Assembly: GCA_017622875.1 (NCBI GenBank)
Contig: JAGAQG010000044.1
Span: forward strand, 1-64,000
Direction: 5' to 3'
Length of the DNA: 64,000 bases
From: Lachnospiraceae bacterium
Lineage (GTDB): Bacteria; Bacillota; Clostridia; Lachnospirales; Lachnospiraceae
A model generated the notes under the pieces. It did no database searches, had not been told where the DNA came from, and was given only the letters and a program-made list of their open reading frames with translations. The stretch's first letter is position 1, and each line of letters opens with the position of its first letter. Both the position numbers and the translations under genes were made by a program. Positions 15,101-20,063 of this stretch are shown piece after piece.

Positions 15101-17118
15101 CTGGCTGGTGTACGATTAATGGAGTAGATTATTTCTTCAACCTGGAAGGAATTTATGTCCCTATTACAACTCCGACCTTTAGCTCTATCACCAGTACCTT
15201 CTACCGAACCGTAGATGTAAAATGGAACCTCATTGATGGTGTGCAGAGCTATACATTGGAATATTCTAAGGACAGCATTTTCCCATCATGGGAAACAACT
15301 TCCATTCAGATTACTGATACAACGATCAGTGAATACAGAGTAGAAGCGCTTGAACCGGATACGACATACTACTTCAGACTGAAATATACTGCCTGGGGCG
15401 GTGATGAGCTCAATCCAGAAGTGGTTTATAGCCGTTACAGTGCAGTGAAGAGTATTGTGGTACGTGGTGAAGTGGCTGCAACCTCGACTTCCGCAACATT
15501 ATCAGAATGTGAAATCGTTTCAGGAAGCAGAGACGCAGGAATGACAGTTCGTCTGCAGGCTTCTTTAAAGGAGCGCTTAAAGAGTTCTGATGATAAATAT
15601 TATATTGTAGAAACAGAGTCCTATGGAAGTTCTATTGACTGGACAGAGCCTGTCGGTGAGATTGAAAAAGACTTTGAGATTGAGACAGAGTTTGTTATTG
15701 ATCAGGGTGATGGAAGCGATGATGTGAGAGAATGCGTTGACAGAGCATTAATGAACAAGTTTGCTTTGGCAATCAAGAAGGATGATGGAACCTATCAGGT
15801 GATTTCAACGCCAATGGGTATTACCAATCCGGAAGCTGTTTCAGAAAACACGGAAGCAATCTTTACCCCAATCTCTAAAAAGGGATTGCAAGGTGTAGGA
15901 TTTGATGATGCAGCGGATACAAATAGCAAGAACACCTTGTTTAATCTGGATTTGGCAAGTGTCGTTGGAACTGGTCCGGCAGATGGTTATGTGGCATATG
16001 AATATAAAGGAAAAACCTATTATTTCTCTGAATGCGAGAACCTTGTTTGGGAATTCGAACAGATGCAGAAAGGGTTTGAACAATATGCACAGGGAAAAAC
16101 AGGTAAAAATACAAAAATCTGTGTGACATTGAATCTTTTATTAAGCTACAAATCATCGAACAGCTATCTGATCGATCCGGCAGCCAGAAGCGCGGGACAT
16201 CGTTATTACACATTGAATGTGAGAGAAGAAAAAGCACGTGAAACATTTGAGGCTGTATTCTTATATCTGGGTGAACTGTTTGGCAAGAGTGACTGCTTTG
16301 TAACACATTGGGTTCTTGGAAATGAAGTCAACTCAAGCAAAGCATGGAACTATCAGGGAAGTCTGTCACAGGATGCCTACATGCAGGTATATGCATCTGC
16401 ATTCAGACTCTTGTATAACGGTGTAAAAGCTGCAAAAACAGGAAACAATGTATACATTTCCTTAGACAATGGATGGACAGCAGCGCCGGATACTTATAGT
16501 GGAAAGTCTATTCTGGACAAATTTGCGGCATATGCACAGAAAGAAAATGAGGATATGTTATGGAGCATCGCATACCATGGCTATTCTTATCCGCTTACGA
16601 GAACAGATTTCTGGAATGACAGCTCTAATACGACATTCAGTATATCTACAAGATATATTTCGATGAAAAACATTTCAGTGCTGACAAACTATGCAGCATC
16701 CTTGGAAGAAAAATATGACAAGCCGGAAGACAGTATTCGAGTGATTCTTTCCGAGCAGGGCTATACGGCAAGTGCCGGACAGCAGAGTCAGGCATATGCA
16801 CTGGCAAGAGGCTATTACATGGCAGAATTTAATGATCGTGTGGATGCATTTATTATCCGTGCCCTTCAGGATGATCCGGATGAAATAAAGGGCGGCTTAT
16901 ATTTAGGTCTTCGTACACGATATGAAGAAAAGAGAGCATCTTTTTATACTTACGAATATATGGACAGCAGTATAGAAGTCTTTGGAAGCAAAGAAGCCAC
17001 CAGTATTTCAAAAGGTAATGCGACAAAAGTTGAGATGGCGCAGGATATTATTTGCAATACGAATTGGGAAAGTATGATCCCTGGATTCTCAAGAAGTAAA
17101 TTAGCCGGAATGTATTAA
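172..17118 (+). CDS. Giant secreted repeat protein: transglutaminase-like, LRR_5, cell-wall-binding repeats, FnIII, DUF5722
   Basis: A 5648-residue secreted protein. Residues 1-28 form a signal peptide ending in SAYAAS, followed by a Glu/Thr-rich stretch to about 70. A transglutaminase-like core carries a plausible triad C365 (VCEGYA), H401 (EAHMWN) and D416 (DATWND). BspA-type LRR_5 repeats (AFxxCxxL, IPxxV) run from about 515 to 710. From about 740 to 4990 there are cell-wall/choline-binding-like repeats of about 20 residues with GWQTINGQRYYFD and YWYYADENG themes. A fibronectin III domain follows (about 5000-5100). The last 540 residues resemble DUF5722, with E5385 in LGNEVN and E5528 in LSEQGY, spaced like the two carboxylates of a clan-A glycoside hydrolase. 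No sortase motif is seen, so attachment is presumably through the repeats. The start follows a GAGGCGAG ribosome site. Domain names come from family recognition; the substrate is unknown. It is probably co-transcribed with the SGNH gene 13 bases downstream. Confidence 0.9.
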   Translation: MKRRLFTRFLSIALAITILSSDLSAYAASDVTETTTEVTEESVEETEKIEEIETGEGSEQEEDTVIDETEESDETEKSPEHDAEQKEIIEVQMEDVYYLVSEVETSATAIGMYSLSDGQISLKSSNETAWIDRLELTDASDIRSFYDTLVEASDNDGTADYLIDDSYLNGDYNLTVAEITEKVEVELSNAADESVVKSEVEAAVNACANEIVENYNPYIIAARDAFDRDHPEVFWLSGETAIGYSLGYQYSSPKTTDTSVSAEYTVTLLMVLKGTVNGESFDIRATGYQSQSAIEDGIADVNSACEEILNVVSELSDYEKIRYFNDILTKSNEYNTSDDLDDIGNDCRECVSALEGRTGTAGPVCEGYARAMKVLCDKEEIPCVLVSGMAKNSVDGTGEAHMWNNIQLDGKWYGVDATWNDPAGGTGAVSGYENEDWLLIGSDTVVSEMSFATSHPVENVVSTNGVAFTNGPVLSEEKYVYSEKEEETSGFTYELLEDGTASISAYVGDIPSELEIPSEIDGYTVTAIGEDAFRDCTEIASVILPESITAIGFCAFYGCTNMTTINIPENVTNIENAAFRQCKSLKEVKLPEEMENLGSFAFGECTALEQINIPEGITAMQNGVLWECDSLTSIILPESIKTIDYHAFSDCDNLKEVTIPSGVTSLDEFAFFNCISLEKIELPTTVENIGDYAFSKGDLDEKVYENLDITIYVEKKDYVYQWAVDNGFKVVLPESEDTKTGIYEIDGKFYIYRDDNLVTGYIEYEGQKYYANANGVLQTGWIKVGNVWRYFDATGDFCEISYESADGYLYILENGDISYFSNKTTLVKNTWLTISGYRYYFDENGFAVKGWYQDGSYWYYADENGRMAIGVAAIGDKKYYFDSAYHLSSGWKKIDGVFRYFNVDEDYEKCYEISMDGTTGWVNLEDGRRAYIDAASGALTGWRTIQGYRYHFNSDGFVDTGLFQDGRYYYYGETAETATNTSPIGNVVKGVRTIDGKIYGFHTSSYYRLTGWQTLDGERYYFQDDCSAVTGWYQEGNYCYYADENGRMAKGEKVIGEYTYYFDSNYRLTTGWQTINGQRYYLDANGLRVTGEFQVGNYWYYADADGIVAKGLTVVDGTTYLFHASQYYRLTGWQTVNGQRYFFNEADGKAVTGWYQEGDYWYYADANGCMAKGLTTIGGKQYYFDNSYHLSTGWKNINNQMYFFDSVAEEPEKCCAIAYDGEIGGWLVLKDGRRSYVNARYQVLTGWQTINGQRYYFDSTGFMKTGLFQDGRYYYYAEPEGELIGTLAKGVKIIDEKVYGFHTSAYYRLTGWQTFDGQRYYFQDDCSAVIGWYWDGTYWYYADANGCMVKDAQKIGEHTYYFDNNYRLTTGWVKIDNEWRYFAPAADHTECFELTYEGYDGTVNNWAMLSNGKKSYINTKSGILKGWQTIDGQRYYFDNSGIMQTGWFQVSNYWYYAEQDGSAAKGIKVIDGETYLFHTSAYYRLTGWQTMDGKRFYLDTDGKAQTGWIDYGGRKYYAELKNDGDVIKGTVVTGAKKIEESIYVFHPSQYYLLTGWQTVNGQRYYIKEDGKTVTGWYQEGDYWYYADENGCMVKDLTTIGEKQYYFDSNYRLSTGWKKIDNQMYFFDWVAEKPEKCCSISYDGELGNWFILSDDRRSYINARYQVLTGWQTINGQRYYFDSTGIMKTGLFQDGRYYYYAEPEGEAIGTMAKGAKIINGKVYGFHTSAYYRLTGWQTLNGERYYFKDDCTAMIGWYQEGNYWYYADENGCMAKGIKVINGENYYFDNNYRLTTGWNKIDNQWRFFNISDIPEECKEIKFTGYNGTASDWAVLSDNRKSYIHIRNGILKGWQTIEGKRYFFNSQGILQTGWYQDGNYWYYADENGCTANSVKNIGEHSYYFDGNYRLATGWVKINNEWRFFDNSENYAERYELDYTNDDGETGWVTLSNSKKSYIHVKNGVLKGWQTIDGQRYYFDNTGILQTGWFQVGSYWYYGAPVVKGAQAIDGKIYGFHPSQYYRLSGWQTLDGNRYYFQEDYSAVIGWHQEGDYWYYADENGRMAKDLTIIGEKQYYFDGNYRLATGWKRIGNKMYFFNDVAENPTACCAVSYDGTVGDWITLNDGRKSYINAKYQVLTGWQNINSQRYYFDSTGIMETGLFQVGRYYYYAEPKETATDECPEGSIVKGAKLIDGKIYGFHPSQYYRLTGWQTLNGERYYFQDDCAAVIGWYQEGNYWYYADANGCMVKGAQKIGEHTYYFDNNYRLTTGWIKIDNQWRYFTSADSYADSFELTYTGYDGTVNNWAIISNGKKSYIHIKNGVLKGWQTIDGQRYYFDSTGIMQTGEFQVGNYWYYADQDGVVAKGIRVIDGETYLFHTSAYYRLSGWQTMDGKRFYLGTDGKAQTGWIDYGGRRYYAEPKNDGSIIKGTVVTGAKTIDGIIYVFHPSQYYLLTGWQTVNNQRYYIKEDGSAVTGWYQEGDYWYYADTNGCMQNGLTIIGGKQYYFDANYRLSTGWKRIGNEMYFFDDVTENPAACCAISYDGSVGGWIVLKDGRKSYINAKYQVLTGWQTINSQRYYFDSTGIMETGLFQSGRYYYYAEETGENQGAIAKGVKAIDGKIYGFHASQYYRLTGWQTLNGQRYYFKDDCSAAIGWYYDGSNWYYADVNGCMLKDVHTIDGKNYYFDGNYRLTTGWVKVNNQWRFFNNAERYLDCHELTFTGYTGATNAWAILSDGCRSYIHARYGILKGWQTIDGQRYYFDSTGIMQTGEFKVGNYWYYADADGAVAKGFKEVSGKTYYFHPSQYYRLTGWQTAGGQRYYFDADGVMQTEWFEVSGYWYYADQDGKVQKGLINLTVDEQERSYYLDGNYRLQTGWITISGIKYHFAGAENPQDCYAIYSGNPAKGWFVFEGRTSYFNNSGVAVTGWQTINSKRYYFNASGVMQTGWFKVGDYWYYANSDGTTVNGLIELLVGEEKKIYYFDESYRLQTGWQTINGKKYYFVGADHPKNYDVVYVGSIKEGWQTIESGQIFYADSNGNVKTGWQTIDGQRYYFDATGALAVGWFKVGNYWYYGEEKTAEGQEQTISVGAVAKGIKVIAGDTYCFHTSGYYMLTGWQTVNGQRFYLDTDGSAKNGWFTVSGKTYYAETVTHDGIYKGTVAKGAKTIGTETYFFHSSQYYMLTGFQYDAGKRYYLQSDGTAKTGWFTVGTDLYYGEPSSTADGTLKGALASGAKQIDGETYFFHTSANYRLTGWQTVNGERYYLDADGTSRTGWFTVSGKIYYGEPSTTTDGILKGTLGKGAKEINGKTYVFHPSQYYRLTGWQTVNGERYYLDADGTARTGWFTISGKTYYAEAATTTDILKGTVAKGLKDIVTETYYFHPNQYYMLTGWQTINKERYYFDANGVMETGWFEEGGYYYYARENGIIVKGLIELAYGTAGEQKTYYFDNNYRLKTGWQTINNKKYFFENAKTPEECYATNTAIEIKTGWLELENGQISYANNRGVILTGWQTIDKQRYYFDGNGVLQTDWFKVGNYWYYGEEKAAEGQEQAIPVGAVAKGIKVIDGETYCFHTSGYYMLTGWQTVNGQRFYLESDGKAKTDWFTLSGRTYYAETSTHDGIYKGTVARGAKTVGTETYFFHSSQYYMLTGFQSYNGNRYYLQSDGTAKTGWFTVGTDLYYGEPAANGELLKGTLAKGAKEISGETYFFHTSSNYRLTGWQTVNGERYYLNENGTAKTGWFTISGKIYYGEPTTTEAGVLKGTLARGAKEINGETYVFHTSGYYRLTGWQTVYGQRYYLDVNGKAKTSWFTIGGKTYYAETAKSGDVLKGTVAKGMKTIGTETYYFHPSQYYRLTGWQTIDKQRYYFNDDGTVKKGWFTISGKTYYASPEVASGAKEIDGQTYVFHSSQYYMLTGFQSYGGKRYYLQSDGTAKTGWFTVGTDLYYGEPAVNGELLKGTLASGAKEIGGETYFFHTSSNYRLTGWQTVNGDRYYLDADGTAKTGWFTVSGKIYYGEPSTTADGILKGTLGKGAKEINGKIYIFHTSQYYRLTGWQTVGSQRYYLDTDGTAKTGWFGTGGYYYYAYSDGTLAKGLAELPYGESSEKKTYYFDTNYRLKTGWQTINGVKYLFRPADSPAECYATDTVTAAQTGWLKLKNGQISYANSRGVILTGWQTIDNQRYYFDGNGALQIDWFKVGNYWYYGEEKAAEGQEQTIPVGAVAKGIREIDGAIYCFHPSGYYMLTGWQTVNGQRFYLESDGKAKTDWFTFSGKTYYAETTTHDGIYKGTVARGAKTIGTETYFFHSSQYYMLTGFQSYNGRRYYLKSDGTARTGWFTVGTDLYYGEPAANGEILKGTLASGAKEIGGETYFFHTSSNYRLTGWQTVNGDRYYLNADGTARTGWFTVGGKIYYGEPTTTEAGVLKGTLAKGAKEINGATYVFHTSSYYRLTGWQTVGGQRYYLNTDGKAKTGWFKVGNYHYYGEPVAADGILKGTVAKGLKTIGTETYYFHPRGYYMLTGWQTINKERYYFNTNGVMEIGWFQVGSDWYYAKEDGIVVKGLVELPYGEDKELKTYYFDTNYRLKTGWYTINSKKYFFTNASAPEECYATFEGSVSYGWMTMENGQICYADSKGNVKTGWQTITGQRYYFDANGILQTGWFTVGTNTYYGEPKAAAGKEQEIPVGAVARGAKKIDGETYVFHASGYQRLTGFQSYDGKRYYLQSNGKARTGWFTVGTDLYYGEPSTTSDGVLKGTLASAAKEIGGETYFFHTSSNYRLTGWQNANGQRYYLDSDGSARTGWFIISGKNYYGEPSTTEDGTLKGTLAKGAKEIDGETYVFSTKDFYRLTGWQTVDGQRYYLESSGKAKTDWFKLAGYWYYGEPSTTETGVLKGILAKDLKVISVGAGEEMTERTYYFDSNYRLSTGWKVINKIRYFFNTDDDPKKCYLVFSGTTSNGWFTFEDGRKSYFDSKGNLLTGWQTISGKKYYFDSNGIMQTGWCTINGVDYFFNLEGIYVPITTPTFSSITSTFYRTVDVKWNLIDGVQSYTLEYSKDSIFPSWETTSIQITDTTISEYRVEALEPDTTYYFRLKYTAWGGDELNPEVVYSRYSAVKSIVVRGEVAATSTSATLSECEIVSGSRDAGMTVRLQASLKERLKSSDDKYYIVETESYGSSIDWTEPVGEIEKDFEIETEFVIDQGDGSDDVRECVDRALMNKFALAIKKDDGTYQVISTPMGITNPEAVSENTEAIFTPISKKGLQGVGFDDAADTNSKNTLFNLDLASVVGTGPADGYVAYEYKGKTYYFSECENLVWEFEQMQKGFEQYAQGKTGKNTKICVTLNLLLSYKSSNSYLIDPAARSAGHRYYTLNVREEKARETFEAVFLYLGELFGKSDCFVTHWVLGNEVNSSKAWNYQGSLSQDAYMQVYASAFRLLYNGVKAAKTGNNVYISLDNGWTAAPDTYSGKSILDKFAAYAQKENEDMLWSIAYHGYSYPLTRTDFWNDSSNTTFSISTRYISMKNISVLTNYAASLEEKYDKPEDSIRVILSEQGYTASAGQQSQAYALARGYYMAEFNDRVDAFIIRALQDDPDEIKGGLYLGLRTRYEEKRASFYTYEYMDSSIEVFGSKEATSISKGNATKVEMAQDIICNTNWESMIPGFSRSKLAGMY
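3800..8400 (+). repeat. Higher-order tandem repeat, period about 1.3 kb
   Basis: Within the repeat field, a CC-[AS]-[IV]-[SA]-YDG marker recurs near 3810, 5080, 6470 and 7750. A second marker, [FK]E[LI]-x-[YF]-x-GY-x-G, alternates with it near 4345, 5610, 7010 and 8280. Both show spacings of about 1.27, 1.39 and 1.27 kb. This indicates block duplication of composite units of about 430 residues, not just single-unit expansion. Confidence 0.75.
9340..14880 (+). repeat. Second higher-order repeat block, units of about 1.4-2 kb
   Basis: The marker YYGEEKxAEGQEQ occurs near 9355, 10750 and 12730, with a diverged copy (YYGEPKAAAGKEQ) near 14120. Each is followed by the same order: GYYMLTGW unit, THDGIYKGTVA, SSQYYMLTGFQ, GTDLYYGEP, then HTSxNYRLTGW. 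Copies two and three are nearly collinear for over 1 kb. Confidence 0.7.
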
Positions 17119-17131
17119 GAGGAGACAACTT

Positions 17132-18331
17132 ATGCGAGAAAATCGTAAAGGCAGCAAGCCGGGAAAAGTAATTTTCCCGGCAATGCTGGGAATTTTAATT
17201 GTACTGATCATTGCAGCAGTCATCCTGCTGGCTCAGGTCCTTTCCATGAGAAAGCAACTAAAACCGCAGCTGGATGCAGTAAATATAGAACAGCAAACGA
17301 CAGAAGCAGAAAATGAAGAAATTGAAATCTACCTTCCAGACACCTACTATGCAGCGACTGGCTTGACTATGGAAATTTATAACAGCCAGATTACAAATAA
17401 ATGCAGCTATATTACCGAGTATAATGTGCTTTGGAGCTGTGATATTGGAGAAAATCTGGAAAGAAAGTATTCCCTCACAGCCACGGAAGAGATGATTGGG
17501 GAACATGAACTGACAGTTTCAATTTATGACAATGCATTGAATCTTCTGGCTGAGAAAAGCTGCACGTTGAAAGTAGTAGAAGGTACTCTGCAGGAAGGAT
17601 TTTCTTTGCTGGAGATCGGAGACAGCTTGTCCTGTGATGGGATGCTTTACCGCAGACTTCAGGGACTGGCAGAAGAAAAAATTGTTTTTAATGGAACAAG
17701 AAGTATTGATGGATTTTTGATGGAAGGAAGATATGCATTTTCTGCAAATGATTATCTGAATGAAACACCATATTTGTTAGATGAAGGAGAAGAGTGCCAT
17801 CCATTCTATAATCCGGGTTCAGAATCTTTTGACTGGACTTATTACAGGGAATCTACAGGATTTTATCCGGATGTCGTACAGATCTTCCTTGGGACAAATA
17901 ACATTCAGGCAGGAGAATCTAATGCGGATGATATCGTGGCAATTGTAGATGCCATCCGCAGGGATGATGTGATGACACCAATCTATGTGGTCAATACAAT
18001 TTATCAGGGAAGTCAGAATGGTCTTGGTTCATGGAAGACCGTACACGGGGAATATCTCTCTAAGGGATGGAATAAACATGAGCAGGATTTGGCTGTGTTC
18101 AATCTGATGGTAGATTTGTCTGAGAAACTTGCAGGATACGAAGATGTCTATCTTGTGCCGGCAGGAATCAGCATGGACAGTGAATACAATTATGAAAGTG
18201 CAGAACAGGCAGTAAATCCTTACAGTGAAAGCACGGAAGTTTATGAATCAGATCCTGTACACCCAAGTAAAGCAGGATATTATCAGATTGCAGATGTCAT
18301 GTTTGCGGCATTCTGCGGAACGAGAAATTAA
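17132..18331 (+). CDS. Membrane-anchored SGNH/GDSL hydrolase-like protein
   Basis: A 399-residue protein with a short basic N terminus and one membrane segment (about residues 11-36), leaving the rest outside the cell. An all-beta linker (about 60-155) precedes an SGNH esterase fold. The block I nucleophile is S165 in EIGDSL, block III is GTNN (254-257), and block V is D374-x-x-H377 in DPVHPS. Such enzymes remove acyl groups from glycans or peptidoglycan; the substrate here is unknown. The ATG is preceded by AAGAGGAGA. Only 13 bases separate it from the giant repeat protein, so the two probably share a transcript and a surface role. Confidence 0.82.
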   Translation: MRENRKGSKPGKVIFPAMLGILIVLIIAAVILLAQVLSMRKQLKPQLDAVNIEQQTTEAENEEIEIYLPDTYYAATGLTMEIYNSQITNKCSYITEYNVLWSCDIGENLERKYSLTATEEMIGEHELTVSIYDNALNLLAEKSCTLKVVEGTLQEGFSLLEIGDSLSCDGMLYRRLQGLAEEKIVFNGTRSIDGFLMEGRYAFSANDYLNETPYLLDEGEECHPFYNPGSESFDWTYYRESTGFYPDVVQIFLGTNNIQAGESNADDIVAIVDAIRRDDVMTPIYVVNTIYQGSQNGLGSWKTVHGEYLSKGWNKHEQDLAVFNLMVDLSEKLAGYEDVYLVPAGISMDSEYNYESAEQAVNPYSESTEVYESDPVHPSKAGYYQIADVMFAAFCGTRN

Positions 18332-18432
18332 GTAGTAAGTGCTCTATAAAAGCAAGAGAAGAACAGGAGAAATATGATTGCAATATCCAATCAACATGCT
18401 GTGTATAAAGAGCTTAGAAACCGCCCTGAACG

Positions 18433-18461
18433 TTGACATGATGTAAAATTGGTGTTAGAAT
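18433..18461 (+). promoter_or_regulatory. Sigma-A promoter of the higBA-like operon
   Basis: TTGACA (18433-18438), a 17-base spacer and TAGAAT (18456-18461). It lies 45 bases upstream of the toxin start. Confidence 0.8.
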
Positions 18462-18462
18462 G

Positions 18463-18483
18463 AAATTACCTGATAGGTAATTT
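18463..18483 (+). promoter_or_regulatory. Palindromic operator just after the -10 box
   Basis: Perfect 8-base arms AAATTACC and GGTAATTT around TGATA, directly after the -10 element and over the likely transcription start. Its position fits autorepression by the HTH antitoxin encoded downstream. Confidence 0.65.
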
Positions 18484-18505
18484 ATACAAAAACAGGAGGG
18501 ATGAA

Positions 18506-18877
18506 TTGGAACTTGAATATGCATCTGAAAAAGTGAAATCACAGTGTACAAGTGTAAAAGCTGCTAATAAATTATTTGGTGGTGATGCTGCACTGACGAA
18601 AAGTTTATTGGCTAGGATTAATGCGCTTAGTAGTGCAGATACAATAAAAGATATAATCGTACAAAAATCTTTTCGTTTTCACGATTTGGAGAATAAAAAA
18701 GGACGAAATTTAGAAGGATTTTTTGCAATAGATGTTAAGACAATTAAGGAACCATGGAGGATTGTGTTGCAACCATTAAATGAGAAAAAAATGCCGTATG
18801 ATCCTTGCAATATTGATGAGATAGCCAGTTATGTGAAAATTGTTGAAATTATGGAGGTGAGCAAACATTATGAGTAA
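18506..18877 (+). CDS. higB: HigB/RelE-family toxin
   Basis: A 123-residue protein of the RelE/ParE fold class. HigB-like toxins are usually ribosome-dependent mRNA endonucleases. The central stretch FRFHDLENKKGR and the end IKEPWRIVLQPL followed by IDEIASYVKIVEI match the way short HigB toxins are annotated next to HTH antitoxins. The start is a TTG placed 6 bases after AGGAGGG; the ATG five bases upstream is in another frame and stops after 11 codons. It overlaps the next gene by 8 bases, as toxin-antitoxin pairs often do. Toxic activity is inferred. The pair looks more AT-rich than its neighbours, which is compatible with acquisition. Confidence 0.75.
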   Translation: MELEYASEKVKSQCTSVKAANKLFGGDAALTKSLLARINALSSADTIKDIIVQKSFRFHDLENKKGRNLEGFFAIDVKTIKEPWRIVLQPLNEKKMPYDPCNIDEIASYVKIVEIMEVSKHYE

Positions 18878-19949
18878 TTATATCGAGTATAATGATAGCA
18901 TTGCATTCCACCCAGGATATTACATAAAAGAGATTGTTGATGAAAGTGGACTAACTCAGGCGGATTTTGCAAAAAGATTGGGAACTACACCTAAAAATCT
19001 TAGTTTATTAATTAGAGGCGAACAAAGTCTTTCAATCGATATTGCAATGAAATTATCACGTATGATAGGAACTAGTGTGAGTTATTGGCTTAATTTACAA
19101 AATAGATACGATACATTAGTTGCAGAATTTAAGTCTGAGGAGGAACTTGCAGAAGAACGAGAAGTGTTTGCCTATTTGGATTACAAATATTTTAGAGATA
19201 ATTTTGGCTTGCCTGATCTGCCTAGAAAAATTGACGAACAGATAAAACATGTAAGAGAATTTTTGAATGTTGCAACGCTGTCTGTTTTTAAAAATCGTGA
19301 TATGGCGGTTAGCTTTAAAAGTGCTTCTGATAAAATAAAGGAATCAAATACAATTAAAGCCAATATGATGGTTCAGATTGCAATAAACAAGGCGTTGACA
19401 ATTGATGCGCCTAAATATAATAAGAGTAAATTCGAAAAAGCAATTATATATGCATTATCTTTGACAAAAAATCATAAAGATTTTTATCCTCTGATCAGAA
19501 AAGCTTTTTTGGATGCAGGTGTGATTTTTGTAATTCTTCCGAATCTTTCAGGATCAAAAATTAATGGTGCCACCAAGAAACTTGGTGATAACGTTATGCT
19601 CATGGTGAATGATAGAAGATTGTATTCCGATACCTTTTGGTTTACTTTGTTTCATGAAATAGGTCATATTATTAACGGAGACTATGGAATATCATTTGAG
19701 AAAGAAACGGGTGAAAGGGAAGACGCAGCGGATAAATACGCTGAAGATGCACTCATTGCACCAGATAAATACGAAGAATTTATTAGGAGAAATGAGTTTA
19801 GTATTGTTTCAATAAAACGTTTTGCAGAAAGTATAAATCGAGATCCGGGAATAGTGTTGGGAAGATTACAGAATGATGGGTTAGTGGATTATAATGATTG
19901 GAGACTTCAAGCATTAAAACATCAATATAAAGTAATAGCAACAAGCTAA
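18870..19949 (+). CDS. higA: HigA-type HTH antitoxin fused to an ImmA/IrrE-like metallopeptidase
   Basis: A 359-residue protein. Residues about 12-70 are an XRE/HigA helix-turn-helix (LTQADFAKRLGTTPKNLSLL). Residues about 200-320 form an ImmA/IrrE-like zinc peptidase with H262-E263-x-x-H266 in FHEIGHIIN and a downstream acidic helix (EDAADKYAEDALI) that can supply the third ligand. HigA antitoxins of about 100 residues bind HigB and repress their own promoter; the long form adds a protease domain that may control antitoxin turnover (inference). The start has a GGAGGTGAG ribosome site inside the toxin gene. It is followed by the Wadjet promoter, so the two systems are adjacent but can be expressed separately. 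Confidence 0.85.
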   Translation: MSNYIEYNDSIAFHPGYYIKEIVDESGLTQADFAKRLGTTPKNLSLLIRGEQSLSIDIAMKLSRMIGTSVSYWLNLQNRYDTLVAEFKSEEELAEEREVFAYLDYKYFRDNFGLPDLPRKIDEQIKHVREFLNVATLSVFKNRDMAVSFKSASDKIKESNTIKANMMVQIAINKALTIDAPKYNKSKFEKAIIYALSLTKNHKDFYPLIRKAFLDAGVIFVILPNLSGSKINGATKKLGDNVMLMVNDRRLYSDTFWFTLFHEIGHIINGDYGISFEKETGEREDAADKYAEDALIAPDKYEEFIRRNEFSIVSIKRFAESINRDPGIVLGRLQNDGLVDYNDWRLQALKHQYKVIATS

Positions 19950-20000
19950 GTGCGATATTGGATGATATATTGGTGCATTTGGAAAAATAATAGATACCCT

Positions 20001-20029
20001 TTGCATCTTTTACACATCTATTGTATACT
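20001..20029 (+). promoter_or_regulatory. Sigma-A promoter of the Wadjet operon
   Basis: TTGCAT (20001-20006), a 17-base spacer and TATACT (20024-20029), 34 bases before the chosen jetA start. Confidence 0.75.
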
Positions 20030-20063
20030 TCTTGTAGAAATGCTCTACGGAGGATGCAGACAA

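Larger units (their letters stand above)
2390..15150 (+). repeat. Cell-wall-binding repeat field inside the giant gene
   Basis: About 12.7 kb of in-frame repeats encoding aromatic units of roughly 20 residues (GW-x2-[IV]-x-G-x-[RW]-YYF-x3-G). By length this is on the order of 200 units; they were not counted one by one. Copies differ at synonymous sites but share long near-identical stretches. Two styles are visible: ADENG/FFDxVAE units up to about 9.2 kb, and YYGEP/LKGTLA/FHTSxNYRLTGW units from about 9.3 kb on. Confidence 0.9.

Noticed and set aside
2390..15150. Many open frames on the minus strand across the repeat field
   Set aside because: They recur with the same period as the plus-strand repeats and lack ribosome sites; they are shadows of the repeated coding sequence.
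2390..15150. Repeat array as a possible CRISPR
   Set aside because: Repeats are in frame, encode aromatic wall-binding motifs, vary in spacing, and lack spacer-like unique segments.
18374..18436. A 20-codon open frame between the SGNH gene and the toxin promoter
   Set aside because: The start has a cramped ribosome site, the frame overlaps the toxin promoter, and the peptide resembles nothing recognised.
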